DNA of 64,000 nucleotides, from NCBI GenBank assembly GCA_965216945.1, contig CBDCGU010000003.1, positions 3,906,001 through 3,970,000 on the forward strand, read 5' to 3'. A program made the translations under genes and the position numbers. Below are positions 29,051 to 37,202 of this stretch, piece after piece (within the stretch, counting starts at the first letter, position 1; every line of letters starts with the position of its first letter). The notes below the pieces were generated by a model, which was given only the letters and a program-made list of their open reading frames with translations, did not search any database and was not told the DNA's origin. This DNA is from DATHZQ01 sp965216945. GTDB lineage: Bacteria; Actinomycetota; Acidimicrobiia; Spongiisociales; UBA5794.

Positions 29051-29831
29051 GGGGGCCATCATCGTCGCCTGGCGTGACATAACCGAGATCCGAGGTCATG
29101 CCGGCGCGGGTGAGCCACGCAAAGTACTCGGCGTTGCCCGAGGTGCCGCGAACCGGCGAGGGAGCGAAACCCCGCAGCGTCAACCCGGTCGCCGTCAGGT
29201 GGCCGAGAACTGCTGCGACCGCATCACTGCGAGCGGACGGGTCGGTGACCACCCCGGTGCGGCTCCGACCGCCGGGCCCCACCTCGAACTGCGGCTTGAC
29301 GAGGACCAGCCAGTCGGCCCGCTCCGGCCGGCCGAGGGTGGAGATGGTCGCCGCAACGACACCAAGCGAGACAAAGGACACGTCGACCACGATGACGTCG
29401 AAGACACCCGCGTTCACCGGAGCAACGGTTCGGATGTCCCGCCGCTCCCACGATGTCACTCGGGGATCGTCCCGCAGCTTGTCGTGGAGCTGGCCGGTGC
29501 CGACGTCGATGGCCAGAACGCTGGCTGCTCCCCGCTGCAGCAGGCAGTCGGTGAACCCGCCCGTCGACGCCCCGACGTCGAGCGCCCGGACGCCGGTGAC
29601 GTCGATCCCAAAACGGTCGAGGGCGCCGGCGAGCTTCTCCCCGCCCCGGCCCACGAACCGGGTGGCCGCTCCGGCAACTTCGATCTCGGTCGATTCCGCA
29701 ACCAGCGATGCGGGTCGCGGCTTGTCGATGCCGGACACCGAGACGCGCCCGTCGAGGATGGCGCGTCGCGCCGCGGTGCGAGAAGCGACCAACCGCCGCT
29801 CGACCAGCGCGACGTCCAGCCGGGTCGTCAG
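29043..29831 (-). CDS. tlyA: TlyA family rRNA 2'-O-methyltransferase / hemolysin-like protein
   Basis: This protein is about 262 residues. It has an N-terminal S4 domain (RLDVALVERRLVASRTAAR) and an FtsJ-type methyltransferase domain with SAM motif DVGASTGGFTDCLLQ and catalytic Lys in LVKPQFE. In mycobacteria TlyA methylates 16S and 23S rRNA. To include the whole S4 domain the frame must start at CTG 29831, which overlaps the upstream stop as CTGA. No ATG, GTG or TTG lies between there and TTG 29792, which would remove the first S4 helix. A CTG start is therefore likely. Confidence 0.88.
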   Translation of the reverse strand: MTTRLDVALVERRLVASRTAARRAILDGRVSVSGIDKPRPASLVAESTEIEVAGAATRFVGRGGEKLAGALDRFGIDVTGVRALDVGASTGGFTDCLLQRGAASVLAIDVGTGQLHDKLRDDPRVTSWERRDIRTVAPVNAGVFDVIVVDVSFVSLGVVAATISTLGRPERADWLVLVKPQFEVGPGGRSRTGVVTDPSARSDAVAAVLGHLTATGLTLRGFAPSPVRGTSGNAEYFAWLTRAGMTSDLGYVTPGDDDGPHD

Positions 29832-30007
29832 TTGTGCCCCGCGCCGGCGTTCTCCGGGTCATCCAGCTCGGCCGACAGCTTCGCCGCCAGCTGCTCGGCG
29901 ACGTCGGGGGCGGCCGCCGGGTCGACACCGGTCAGAGTCTCGAGTAGGCGGTGGACCGGATCGACCATCCCAGATCCGGTGTCGTGCGTAGTATCCATGG
30001 ACGCCAT
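29828..30007 (-). CDS. small acidic hypothetical protein
   Basis: This 59-residue protein is acidic in its second half (VAEQLAAKLSAELDDPEN). The ATG at 30007 follows AGGGGC, and ATG 29998 is a shorter option. It directly overlaps the tlyA start and probably leads the tlyA-nadK-recN operon. Small acidic genes of this kind occur before tlyA in related genomes; no function is known to me. Confidence 0.65.
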   Translation of the reverse strand: MASMDTTHDTGSGMVDPVHRLLETLTGVDPAAAPDVAEQLAAKLSAELDDPENAGAGHN

Positions 30008-30037
30008 TATTGCCCCTGACAGGCCAAGGACCGAGCC

Positions 30038-30774
30038 TTGTTCCCGATTCGCGACATCAACCCGGCCCGGGCAACGCCGTTCATCACGATCGCCATCATC
30101 GCGGCCAATCTCCTCGTATTCCTGCTGTGGCAGCCGTCCGCGGACGACCCGGAGGTCCAGGTTTTCGCCTACGAGAACGCCGCCATCGCGTGTGAGATCA
30201 CCACTGGTCACCCGCTGTCCATCGAGGAGATCAACAGCCAGGTGTGCCGGGACGGCGCTCAACCTGCAGTCTTCCCCGACAAGAACGTCTTCCTGGCCGG
30301 GCTGGTCTCGATGTTCGTGCACGCCGGCGTGTTTCACATCCTGGGAAACATGTGGTTCTTGTGGATCTTCGGCAACAACGTCGAGGAGCGTACGGCGCGA
30401 TCCCCTACCTGCTGTTCTACTTGGCAACGGGAGTGATCGCCACGGCGGCGTTCGTCGCCGGCAACCCCGACTCGACGATCCCGCTCGTGGGAGCGTCCGG
30501 GGCCATCGCCGGCGTCCTCGGCGCCTACCTGGTGTTGTTCCCCAAGCATCGTGTGCTCAGCTGGTTCATGTTCCTGTTCGTACCGGTACCCGCCATCATC
30601 TTCCTCGGCATCTGGCTGCTGAGTCAGTTTGGCCTTCAGAGCGACGGGGTGGCCTGGGAAGCCCACGCCGGCGGCTTCATCGCCGGCATGCTCATCACGC
30701 TTCCGCTCCGGCCGCGGCTGCTGCGCCGCGTCACCGAGATCCACCAGCCGTCACGGTCCACGCTCATTCGCTAG
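30038..30774 (+). pseudogene. rhomboid intramembrane serine protease, frameshifted
   Basis: The sequence encodes a rhomboid protease of about 245 residues in two frames. The first (TTG 30038, AAGGA upstream) gives the N-terminal part through FHILGNMWFLWIFGNNVEE. It then runs out of frame and stops at 30436. The second frame continues YGAIPYLLFYLATG, the catalytic Ser in GASGAIAG and the His in AWEAHAGGFIAG. One base missing near 30388-30392 (CGTACGGCG) would restore a single gene. All catalytic parts are intact otherwise, so either a recent inactivation or a base-call error is possible. Confidence 0.85.
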
Positions 30775-30809
30775 CGAACGATTGCTTGCCGCACGCCACG
30801 AGGTCTGCA

Positions 30810-31583
30810 TCACCCGGACAGGATCGCTGCGCCCGGCAGGTCGGCGATCGATCGCAACACAACATCTGCGCCCGCATGCATGGCTTGGTTCTCGTCGGTG
30901 ACGCCCGTGAGCACCAGCACGGTTTGCCAGCCGTGACGGCGCCCGAACTCGACGTCCGTCTCGACACGGTCGCCGACCATGACGACCCGCCTCCCGCCCA
31001 CCAACTCTCCTACGAGTGCCGCCATGGGGTCATGTGGTTTGCCACACGGTTCGGCAACCTCGCCGGTGGCTCGCTCGACTGCCGCCACGAACGTGCCGGC
31101 ACCGGGAACCTGGCCGCGCGGGCTCGGAAATGTCGCATCGGTGTTGGTCGCGATCAGCCGAGCACCGTTGCGGACGGCGATGGTGGCGACGGCGAGTTTC
31201 TCGTACGTGACGCCACGGTCCAACCCGACGATGACCGCGTCCACCGCCCGCCCGGCGGCGGCGACCTCGATCCCCGCCTCACGCAGGGTCGCATCGAGTC
31301 CCGGTTCGCCGACGGTGAACACGTTCTGCACCGTACCGGCGAGGTGATGAGCGGCTGCCATGGCCGAAGTGATCACCTGCTGCGGCTGCGCCGGGTACCC
31401 GGTGCCTGCTGCGATGCGGGAGGCCACATCGGCGGCGGTCTTGGTCGAGTTGTTGGTGGCGAACACGAGCTGATGTCCGTCTGCGGCGAGGGCTTGCAGC
31501 GCGACACCGGCGCCCGGCAGCATCTCTGACCCGTTGAATACGACTCCATCGAGGTCGCAAACGATCGCCACCGAATTGCCCAT
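30810..31583 (-). CDS. HAD-IIA family hydrolase
   Basis: This 257-residue protein of the NagD/phosphoglycolate-phosphatase-like branch has motif I CDLDGVVFNG, motif II ATNNSTKT, GKPHDPM with the conserved Lys and motif IV GDRVETDVEFG. Substrate is not decided by sequence. The next gene region after tlyA in mycobacteria also holds a HAD-IIA gene. The ATG at 31583 is preferred over GTG 31598. Confidence 0.9.
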   Translation of the reverse strand: MGNSVAIVCDLDGVVFNGSEMLPGAGVALQALAADGHQLVFATNNSTKTAADVASRIAAGTGYPAQPQQVITSAMAAAHHLAGTVQNVFTVGEPGLDATLREAGIEVAAAGRAVDAVIVGLDRGVTYEKLAVATIAVRNGARLIATNTDATFPSPRGQVPGAGTFVAAVERATGEVAEPCGKPHDPMAALVGELVGGRRVVMVGDRVETDVEFGRRHGWQTVLVLTGVTDENQAMHAGADVVLRSIADLPGAAILSG

Positions 31584-31639
31584 CACCTTCCCAACCACTA
31601 CAACAGCAGTGCGGCAACGTAGCAGCGAGGGGCCTCGAG

Positions 31640-32824
31640 GTGAGTCAGACGGTCTTGGTACGGGTGACCGGCATCGACAAGCCCGGTATCACCGCGGGGA
31701 TCCTGCACATCCTGGCGGACGCCGGGGCAGAGGTGCACGACATGGAGCAGGTGGTGGTGCGCGACCGGCTCAACCTCGGGCTGCTCGTCGACATCGATGA
31801 CGCTCACCCGCCACTCAAGGACCTGCTGTTCTTCGGATGGGAACGGGACATCCACATCGATTTCGAGATCGTTCCGCCGCCGGAAGACACCCCGATGCCC
31901 GCCCGGTTCGCCGTGACCGTCATCGGCAGCGAACTGAGGCCGGTGACTTTGGCGGGCGTCGCCGACGCCATCGTCGCCGGCGGCGGCAACATCGATCGCA
32001 TCGCACGTCTCTCGAAGTACCCGGTCCTGAGCTATGAGCTGCTGGTCGTCGGCGGTGTCATGCGCGACCTGCAGCGCGAGTTGCTGATTGCCTCGAGCAA
32101 GCATCGCGTCGACATCGCGATCCAGCCGGAGGGACTTGCCCGCCGCGCCAAACGGCTGGTCATCATCGACATGGACTCGACCCTGATCCGCGACGAGGTG
32201 ATCGACATGCTGGCGTCCGAGGCCGGGGTTGCCGACGAGGTGGCCGCGCTGACAGCCGCCGCCATGCACGGGGACGAGGACTTCGAACGCGCATTGCGCT
32301 CCCGGGTTGCGATGCTTGCGGGTCTGCCGGCACATCGCCTGGAGCGGGTGGCGAAGGAGATGACCCTCACTCCCGGGGCGCGCACGTTTGCGCGCACGCT
32401 CCAGCGGCTGGGCTTTCGCACCGCCGTCGTCAGCGGGGGATTCGGGGTCTTTGCCGAACGAGTTCGCCGGGTGCTGGATCTCGACTACGCCTATGCCAAC
32501 GAGTTGGAGATCGTGGACGGGGCACTCACCGGCCGCCTGGAGGGCACGATCATCGACGGCGCCGCCAAGGCGGACATCCTCAGGTCGATCGCAGACAAGG
32601 AGCGCATCCCGCTCGAGCAGACGGTGGCTGTGGGAGACGGGAGCAACGACCTGGAGATGTTGTCGACGGCCGGGCTGGGGATCGCCTTCAACGCCAAACC
32701 GATCGTCGATGCCGTGGCCGACACCACACTCAAGGTGCCCTACCTCGATGCGATCCTGTTCGTTCTCGGCATCCGCCGCGAGGACATCGAAGAGGCCGAT
32801 CGGGCGGAGGGACTCGACGGCTGA
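31640..32824 (+). CDS. serB: phosphoserine phosphatase with ACT domains
   Basis: This 394-residue enzyme has an N-terminal pair of ACT-like regions (about residues 1-80 and 85-165, beginning VRVTGIDKPGITAGIL) and a HAD phosphatase domain. Motif I is DMDSTLI, motif II SGG, motif III and IV GDGSNDLEML. It performs the last step of serine synthesis; the ACT domains suggest feedback by serine. GTG start. Confidence 0.95.
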   Translation: MSQTVLVRVTGIDKPGITAGILHILADAGAEVHDMEQVVVRDRLNLGLLVDIDDAHPPLKDLLFFGWERDIHIDFEIVPPPEDTPMPARFAVTVIGSELRPVTLAGVADAIVAGGGNIDRIARLSKYPVLSYELLVVGGVMRDLQRELLIASSKHRVDIAIQPEGLARRAKRLVIIDMDSTLIRDEVIDMLASEAGVADEVAALTAAAMHGDEDFERALRSRVAMLAGLPAHRLERVAKEMTLTPGARTFARTLQRLGFRTAVVSGGFGVFAERVRRVLDLDYAYANELEIVDGALTGRLEGTIIDGAAKADILRSIADKERIPLEQTVAVGDGSNDLEMLSTAGLGIAFNAKPIVDAVADTTLKVPYLDAILFVLGIRREDIEEADRAEGLDG

Positions 32825-32859
32825 GCTCTCCAGCACCCGCAGGTTGTTGGATGAAGCGG

Positions 32860-34197
32860 CTACCGCGTCCGGGCTCCGAAGCGCTCGATGGTCTCGGCGA
32901 GCATGGCCGTCGTGCGCTCGATGCTGCCCAGGCTCACCCGCTCATCGTGGCCATGGAACAGCCGCATCATGTCACCGAAGCGCATGGCATCGTCGAACAG
33001 TCCGACGCCATACGCAGTGACGCCGACACGCCGGAAGAAGCGGGCGTCTGTGGTGAAAGGGATCAACATCGGGAGCAGCTCCCGGGAGCCGGTGAGAGAC
33101 TCGGCGGCATCCGCGATGGCTTCCCAGAGCGGCCCGGCGCCGATCGACGTCGACGGGTCGAAGCTGGTGTCGGGCACGACGTCGATCTCGTCCAGCAGCG
33201 CCGGCCCCAGCACCTTCCGCAGATGGTCGTCTGCCGTGGTCTGGTCCTGGCCAGGCACTACTCGCATGTCGAGCCGCGCCTCACCGCCATCCGGGATGAC
33301 GTTCTGCTTCTTGCCGGAGTGCAGGGTGGTGGGCGCAACCGTCACGTGGGTGCAGGCATGGGCCCAGCGCGCCAGATCGGGATCGCTCTCGTTGAGCTCC
33401 TCGATGGCACCGTCGACCTGGTCGGGGTCGCTGAGCCGCTCGACCAAGCCGACCGGCAGCCCGGCGCCGGCTATGAAGGTCCTCCACTCGTCGGAGATCA
33501 CAACGGGAGATGGAGACGCCGCCAGCTTGCTCACGGCCTCGGCGAGCGGCACGAGGGCGTTGTGCGTGCCGAAAGGCTGGCTGCCGTGTCCCGGGGTGCC
33601 GGTGGTACGCAGCACACGCCACGCCGGTCCCTTCTCGGCAACCGTGACCGGCAGGCCGCCCTGGGCGTGCAGCGGCGGCGTCGCCACCTCGGTGAGCATG
33701 TACGGATTGGCGACGAGCTCGGGCCGGTGCTCGGCGATCCAGGCCGCACCCAGCGCCCCTCCCGCCTCCTCGTCGGCGACGGCGGCGTAGACGAGGTCGC
33801 CGGGGAGGGGCGGCAGGTCACCGGTGAGGTAGCGCTTGAAGACCGCCGCCATGGCCGCCGTCAGGTTGAGCATGTCGATGGCGCCGCGCCCCCATACGAA
33901 CCCGTCGTGGATCTCCCCGCCGAACGGATCTTGGCTCCATCCGGACGGCGTGACCGGCACGACGTCGGTGTGGGGCAGCAGTGTGAGCCCCGGAGCGCCC
34001 GGGACGCTGCCAGGCACGCGATAGACGACGCTCTGACGGCCGGGATGGGGCTCGACGATCTCACCGGCTCTGCCGAAGTACCCGGCGAGGGTGGAGACGG
34101 CGCGCTCCTCGTGCCCGGAGTCGGGGGTTCCGTCGTTGACGCATGCGTCACGGATCAGCGCCTGGAGCAGCTCGACGACTTCGTCGTTTGCGATCAC
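32860..34197 (-). CDS. M20 family metallopeptidase (dipeptidase-type)
   Basis: This 445-residue zinc peptidase has ligands HTD in LLPHTDVVPV, Asp in GRGAIDML, Glu-Glu in ADEEAGG and His near the end in HGHDERV. A dimerisation domain sits about residues 190-300. Probably hydrolyses small peptides or N-acyl amino acids. The GTG at 34197 overlaps the upstream stop (GTGA); a longer reading would run through the upstream gene. Confidence 0.93.
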   Translation of the reverse strand: MIANDEVVELLQALIRDACVNDGTPDSGHEERAVSTLAGYFGRAGEIVEPHPGRQSVVYRVPGSVPGAPGLTLLPHTDVVPVTPSGWSQDPFGGEIHDGFVWGRGAIDMLNLTAAMAAVFKRYLTGDLPPLPGDLVYAAVADEEAGGALGAAWIAEHRPELVANPYMLTEVATPPLHAQGGLPVTVAEKGPAWRVLRTTGTPGHGSQPFGTHNALVPLAEAVSKLAASPSPVVISDEWRTFIAGAGLPVGLVERLSDPDQVDGAIEELNESDPDLARWAHACTHVTVAPTTLHSGKKQNVIPDGGEARLDMRVVPGQDQTTADDHLRKVLGPALLDEIDVVPDTSFDPSTSIGAGPLWEAIADAAESLTGSRELLPMLIPFTTDARFFRRVGVTAYGVGLFDDAMRFGDMMRLFHGHDERVSLGSIERTTAMLAETIERFGARTR

Positions 34198-34607
34198 GTC
34201 TCGCCCTCCGTTGCTGGCGGGTCGTTGTCCCGCAGCGCCTCCTTCCACGTGCGGAAACGCTGGTGCTCCGCTCCGTCCGGACCACGACCCCGACCCGTCT
34301 TGCCGTGCAGCTCGAAGATGAACGCGGTCTGCCCGTCGTCCGAGACGGCCATGTACCGGGATCGACCGACAGGTGGCCCGGCTCGCCACAGCAGCCAGCC
34401 GCCGATCCTCCGCTTGTACTCGACGGGTTCGGTGAGGTCCGCACCCAGACTGAGAAGCTCGGCGGGAGCCTCGATCCATGCCTCCGCCGGGATCCGGTAG
34501 CTCCGCTGCGGGGTGGGTGGAAGGTCGGGGGTGTGGCGCGGCGTCGGATCGAACGGTCGAGCGTGCGGTGGCAGCGCTGTGGGGCCCGTCATCGTCTGTT
34601 CAGTCAT
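34194..34607 (-). CDS. hypothetical protein in peptidase operon
   Basis: This 137-residue soluble protein has a Pro-rich first 40 residues and a central GGWLLWRAGPPVG, YMAV and AFIFELHGK series. It is unknown to me. It is coupled on both sides: eight-base overlap with the GNAT gene and GTGA with the peptidase gene, so it belongs to their operon. No signal peptide or membrane helix. Confidence 0.75.
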   Translation of the reverse strand: MTEQTMTGPTALPPHARPFDPTPRHTPDLPPTPQRSYRIPAEAWIEAPAELLSLGADLTEPVEYKRRIGGWLLWRAGPPVGRSRYMAVSDDGQTAFIFELHGKTGRGRGPDGAEHQRFRTWKEALRDNDPPATEGET

Positions 34608-35076
34608 GGTCGTCGCGGTGATGCATGACGATGAGGCGAGCCGCAAACCCGTTCGATTCGAAGAAGTTCTTCGCATGCCGGTGTCCGGGGCTGACCCGAG
34701 CGTCGAAACGGCCATGGCCCCGCCGGCGAAAGTGCGTCATGAGACGCTGCATCATCGCGTCGGCGATACCGACACCACGCGCCTCCTGGGCCGTGAACAT
34801 CAGCCGGATGACGGCCACCCGCTCTCCGGCCTGTGGCAACAGCTCCTCGCTGCGACCCCAAGCCAGACCGAGCGGAACGCCATCGAGCTCGCCGATGACG
34901 ACGAGCGAATCGTCGTCCTCGAGAATCTCGATCAGGGCTCGATCGACCGGCTCGGGCAGTGCGTCGGCGAGTGCCCACACCGGCTTGATGCCCACCTGCT
35001 CGTCCAGAGCGTCGGCGTAGAGAGCGAGCAGAGTGTCGAGGTCGCCGGTCGTTGCCTCGCGCGATGTGATATCCAT
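34600..35076 (-). CDS. GNAT N-acetyltransferase
   Basis: This 158-residue protein has the GNAT fold. The acetyl-CoA loop region is RLMFTAQEARGVGIADAMMQRL, followed by HAKNFFESNGFAA, a typical fourth motif. The substrate is not known. Start and stop overlap its neighbours (TGATG with the glycosyltransferase gene), so it is translated in the same chain. Confidence 0.88.
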   Translation of the reverse strand: MDITSREATTGDLDTLLALYADALDEQVGIKPVWALADALPEPVDRALIEILEDDDSLVVIGELDGVPLGLAWGRSEELLPQAGERVAVIRLMFTAQEARGVGIADAMMQRLMTHFRRRGHGRFDARVSPGHRHAKNFFESNGFAARLIVMHHRDDHD

Positions 35077-35804
35077 CAGGCAGCGGAGCGTAGCCGTCGC
35101 CAGAGACGGCGCAGACCCCATCGGGTGATTCGCCACATGGCCTCGAACGCCACCGCCAACGACATCTTGCTGTCGCCCCGGTGGCGTTCGATGAAGGTGA
35201 TCGGCACCTCCACGATCTCCATGCCCCGCCGCTCGGCTCGGTACGTCATCTCCACCTGGAAGACGTACCCGGCCGACTTGCACGTTGCAGGCTCGAGACG
35301 CCGCAGTGCTTCGGCTCGATAGGCTCGGAAGCCCGCAGTCGCATCACGGGTACGGAGCCCAAGCGCAAGCCGGGTGTACCAGTTGGCGCCACGGGACATG
35401 GCGCGACGTACCCACGACCACCCTTCCGTGGAACCGCCCGCCACGTACCGGCTCCCGACGGCCACGTCGCTTCCGGCAACCACGGCGTCGAAGAGCCGCG
35501 GCAGATCGGCGGGATCATGGGACAGGTCGGCGTCCATCTGTCCGATCACGACGGCGTCGCCGTCGAGCGCTGCGGCAAACCCGTCTGCATACGCCGCACC
35601 GAGACCCTGCTTGCCGGGCCGGTGGAGCGCCGCGACGCACTCGTCTCCGGCGGCAAGGCGGTCGGCGAGGTCACCCGTGCCGTCCGGCGAAGCGTCGTCG
35701 ACGATCAGCACCGATGCCCCGGTGGAGCGGATGCGGTCCACGACGTCCTCGAGGTTCTCGACCTCGTTGTACGTCGGAACTACGACGAGAAGATCATGCC
35801 GCAC
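35076..35804 (-). CDS. GT2 glycosyltransferase, polyprenol-phosphate mannosyltransferase type
   Basis: This 242-residue protein resembles dolichol/polyprenol phosphate mannose synthase (Ppm1/DPM1). It has PTYNEVENLEDVV at the N-terminus, DDASPDGT, metal site QMDADLSHDP and GSRYV. In actinobacteria this enzyme makes polyprenyl-phosphate-mannose for envelope mannosylation. GTG 35804 overlaps the DUF4193 gene by 11 bases. The Arg-rich tail has no membrane domain, so an acyltransferase partner is not fused. Confidence 0.88.
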   Translation of the reverse strand: MRHDLLVVVPTYNEVENLEDVVDRIRSTGASVLIVDDASPDGTGDLADRLAAGDECVAALHRPGKQGLGAAYADGFAAALDGDAVVIGQMDADLSHDPADLPRLFDAVVAGSDVAVGSRYVAGGSTEGWSWVRRAMSRGANWYTRLALGLRTRDATAGFRAYRAEALRRLEPATCKSAGYVFQVEMTYRAERRGMEIVEVPITFIERHRGDSKMSLAVAFEAMWRITRWGLRRLWRRLRSAA

Positions 35805-36216
35805 AGTCGCGGCAGTACATCTTTCGCTTGTTGGCCAGCTGGCTGCTCTTGAGGACGAGGAAACAGCTCTGGCAGACGAACTCGTCCTCCGCTCGTTCGG
35901 TCGAGGCTCCACCACTTTGCAGCGAGATCTCGGCGCGGCGGATGGCTCGCAACTCTTCAGCCTCGTCGACGATCAGGGTCTCGGACTCCTCGTCGTCGGT
36001 GAGCATGTCGAGCTCTTCGGCTTCGAGCTCGTCGAGGGCCTCCTCTCCGTCCCCGCCACCGTCCTCGTCTGACTCGCTCTCGTCCGAGGTGTCCTCGTCG
36101 AGGCTCATCTCGTCATCGACGTCGTCGAGCGAGTCGTCCCAGTCTTCGTCTGCCGCATCGGGGTCGAAGTCCGCGTCGTCCTCGATATCGAGCTCTTCCA
36201 AATCTCTGTCGGTCAT
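35794..36216 (-). CDS. DUF4193 family acidic zinc-ribbon protein
   Basis: This 140-residue protein has an extremely acidic first 75 residues (Asp/Glu/Ser, low complexity) and a C-terminal zinc-ribbon with CQSCF and CRDC. DUF4193 is an actinobacteria-restricted family of unknown function, often essential-looking and conserved. The start follows AGGTGGAAG. The opposite strand carries a long Ser-rich open frame that I reject as a shadow. Confidence 0.88.
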   Translation of the reverse strand: MTDRDLEELDIEDDADFDPDAADEDWDDSLDDVDDEMSLDEDTSDESESDEDGGGDGEEALDELEAEELDMLTDDEESETLIVDEAEELRAIRRAEISLQSGGASTERAEDEFVCQSCFLVLKSSQLANKRKMYCRDCAA

Positions 36217-36320
36217 CTTCCACCTGTGATGAGGCGCGGAGTATATCCAAGGTCGCAGCCCCGCCAACGACCCAATGTACCCTTCGTATTCCCGAAGTCT
36301 CCCGGCCGATCGGTGCCGGC

Positions 36321-37202
36321 TCAGATCTTGAAATCGATGGCGGAACGCACAACGGTCACCCGCGCCGAGCCGGCGCCGAGATGCTCGCCGTCCGCCTCGA
36401 TGGGCCAATCGCCCGGGACGGTCACATCGAGCGTGGACGCTCGACCTACCGTAACCGCCCGGTGGCGTAAGTGCAGCCCCTTGATCACGCGCGGCATCAG
36501 CGTGAACGCACGCCTGCGAGGACCGGCAAACACCTCGATGTCGAATACACCGTCCATCACCGCGGCCTGCGGCGCGACGTTGAGCCCACCACCGAAGAAC
36601 TGGCCGTTGGCCACGACCACGTTCATCGCCTCTCCGGCGATCGTTCGCCGCCCCAGGGCGACCGAGACCGGTCGTGGAGGAAACCCGGCCAGCGTCAGCC
36701 AGAACGCGATCGTGTAGCGCAGCCCGCCGAGACGGCGGGGCAGCCTGCCGGCACGCACGGCGGAGGCGGCCGCCACTCCGAAGTTCACCGCGTTCAGGAA
36801 GAAACGGGAGCCGAACTCCCCTTCGATGCGGCCGATGTCGCAGCGATAGGTGTCGTCGGTGGCGAGCAGCGCCACGGACTCGTCGAGCTTCCTGGGGAGC
36901 GCAAAGGTCCGGATGAAGTCCGAGCCGGAGCCGGCGGCGATGATGGCCAGGGTGGGCGGCTCCTCCCACACGTGGGCCATCAATGCGTTGAGCACCAGGT
37001 GGGCCGTGCCATCACCGCCCACGGCGGCGAAGCGAGTCACCCCGCGCCTCACGCCGGCGTCGACGATACCGGCGACATGCGCCGCCGACTCGGAGGTCAC
37101 GACGTCGTGAGGCACGCCAAGTCGTTCGAGAGCCGTATGCACCGCCGGGCTCACGTCTTCCGGCCGCCCGGCAGCCGGGTTGAGGACGATCAGCCAGCTC
37201 AC
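36321..37202 (-). CDS. diacylglycerol/sphingosine-type lipid kinase
   Basis: This 293-residue protein of the DAGK catalytic family has an N-terminal WLIVLNPAAGR, nucleotide motif AAVGGDGTAHLV and a modified second motif IAAGSGSDFIRT (normally GTGND). ANGQFFGGGLNVAP is also present. It probably phosphorylates a lipid such as diacylglycerol or a phosphatidylinositol-related lipid. GTG 37202 overlaps the helicase stop (GTGA). Confidence 0.88.
   Translation of the reverse strand: MSWLIVLNPAAGRPEDVSPAVHTALERLGVPHDVVTSESAAHVAGIVDAGVRRGVTRFAAVGGDGTAHLVLNALMAHVWEEPPTLAIIAAGSGSDFIRTFALPRKLDESVALLATDDTYRCDIGRIEGEFGSRFFLNAVNFGVAAASAVRAGRLPRRLGGLRYTIAFWLTLAGFPPRPVSVALGRRTIAGEAMNVVVANGQFFGGGLNVAPQAAVMDGVFDIEVFAGPRRRAFTLMPRVIKGLHLRHRAVTVGRASTLDVTVPGDWPIEADGEHLGAGSARVTVVRSAIDFKI

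Noticed and set aside
29022..31529. Long plus-strand open frame opposite tlyA and the HAD gene
   Set aside because: It crosses several real genes in the wrong frame and contains the out-of-frame rhomboid region; no protein family.
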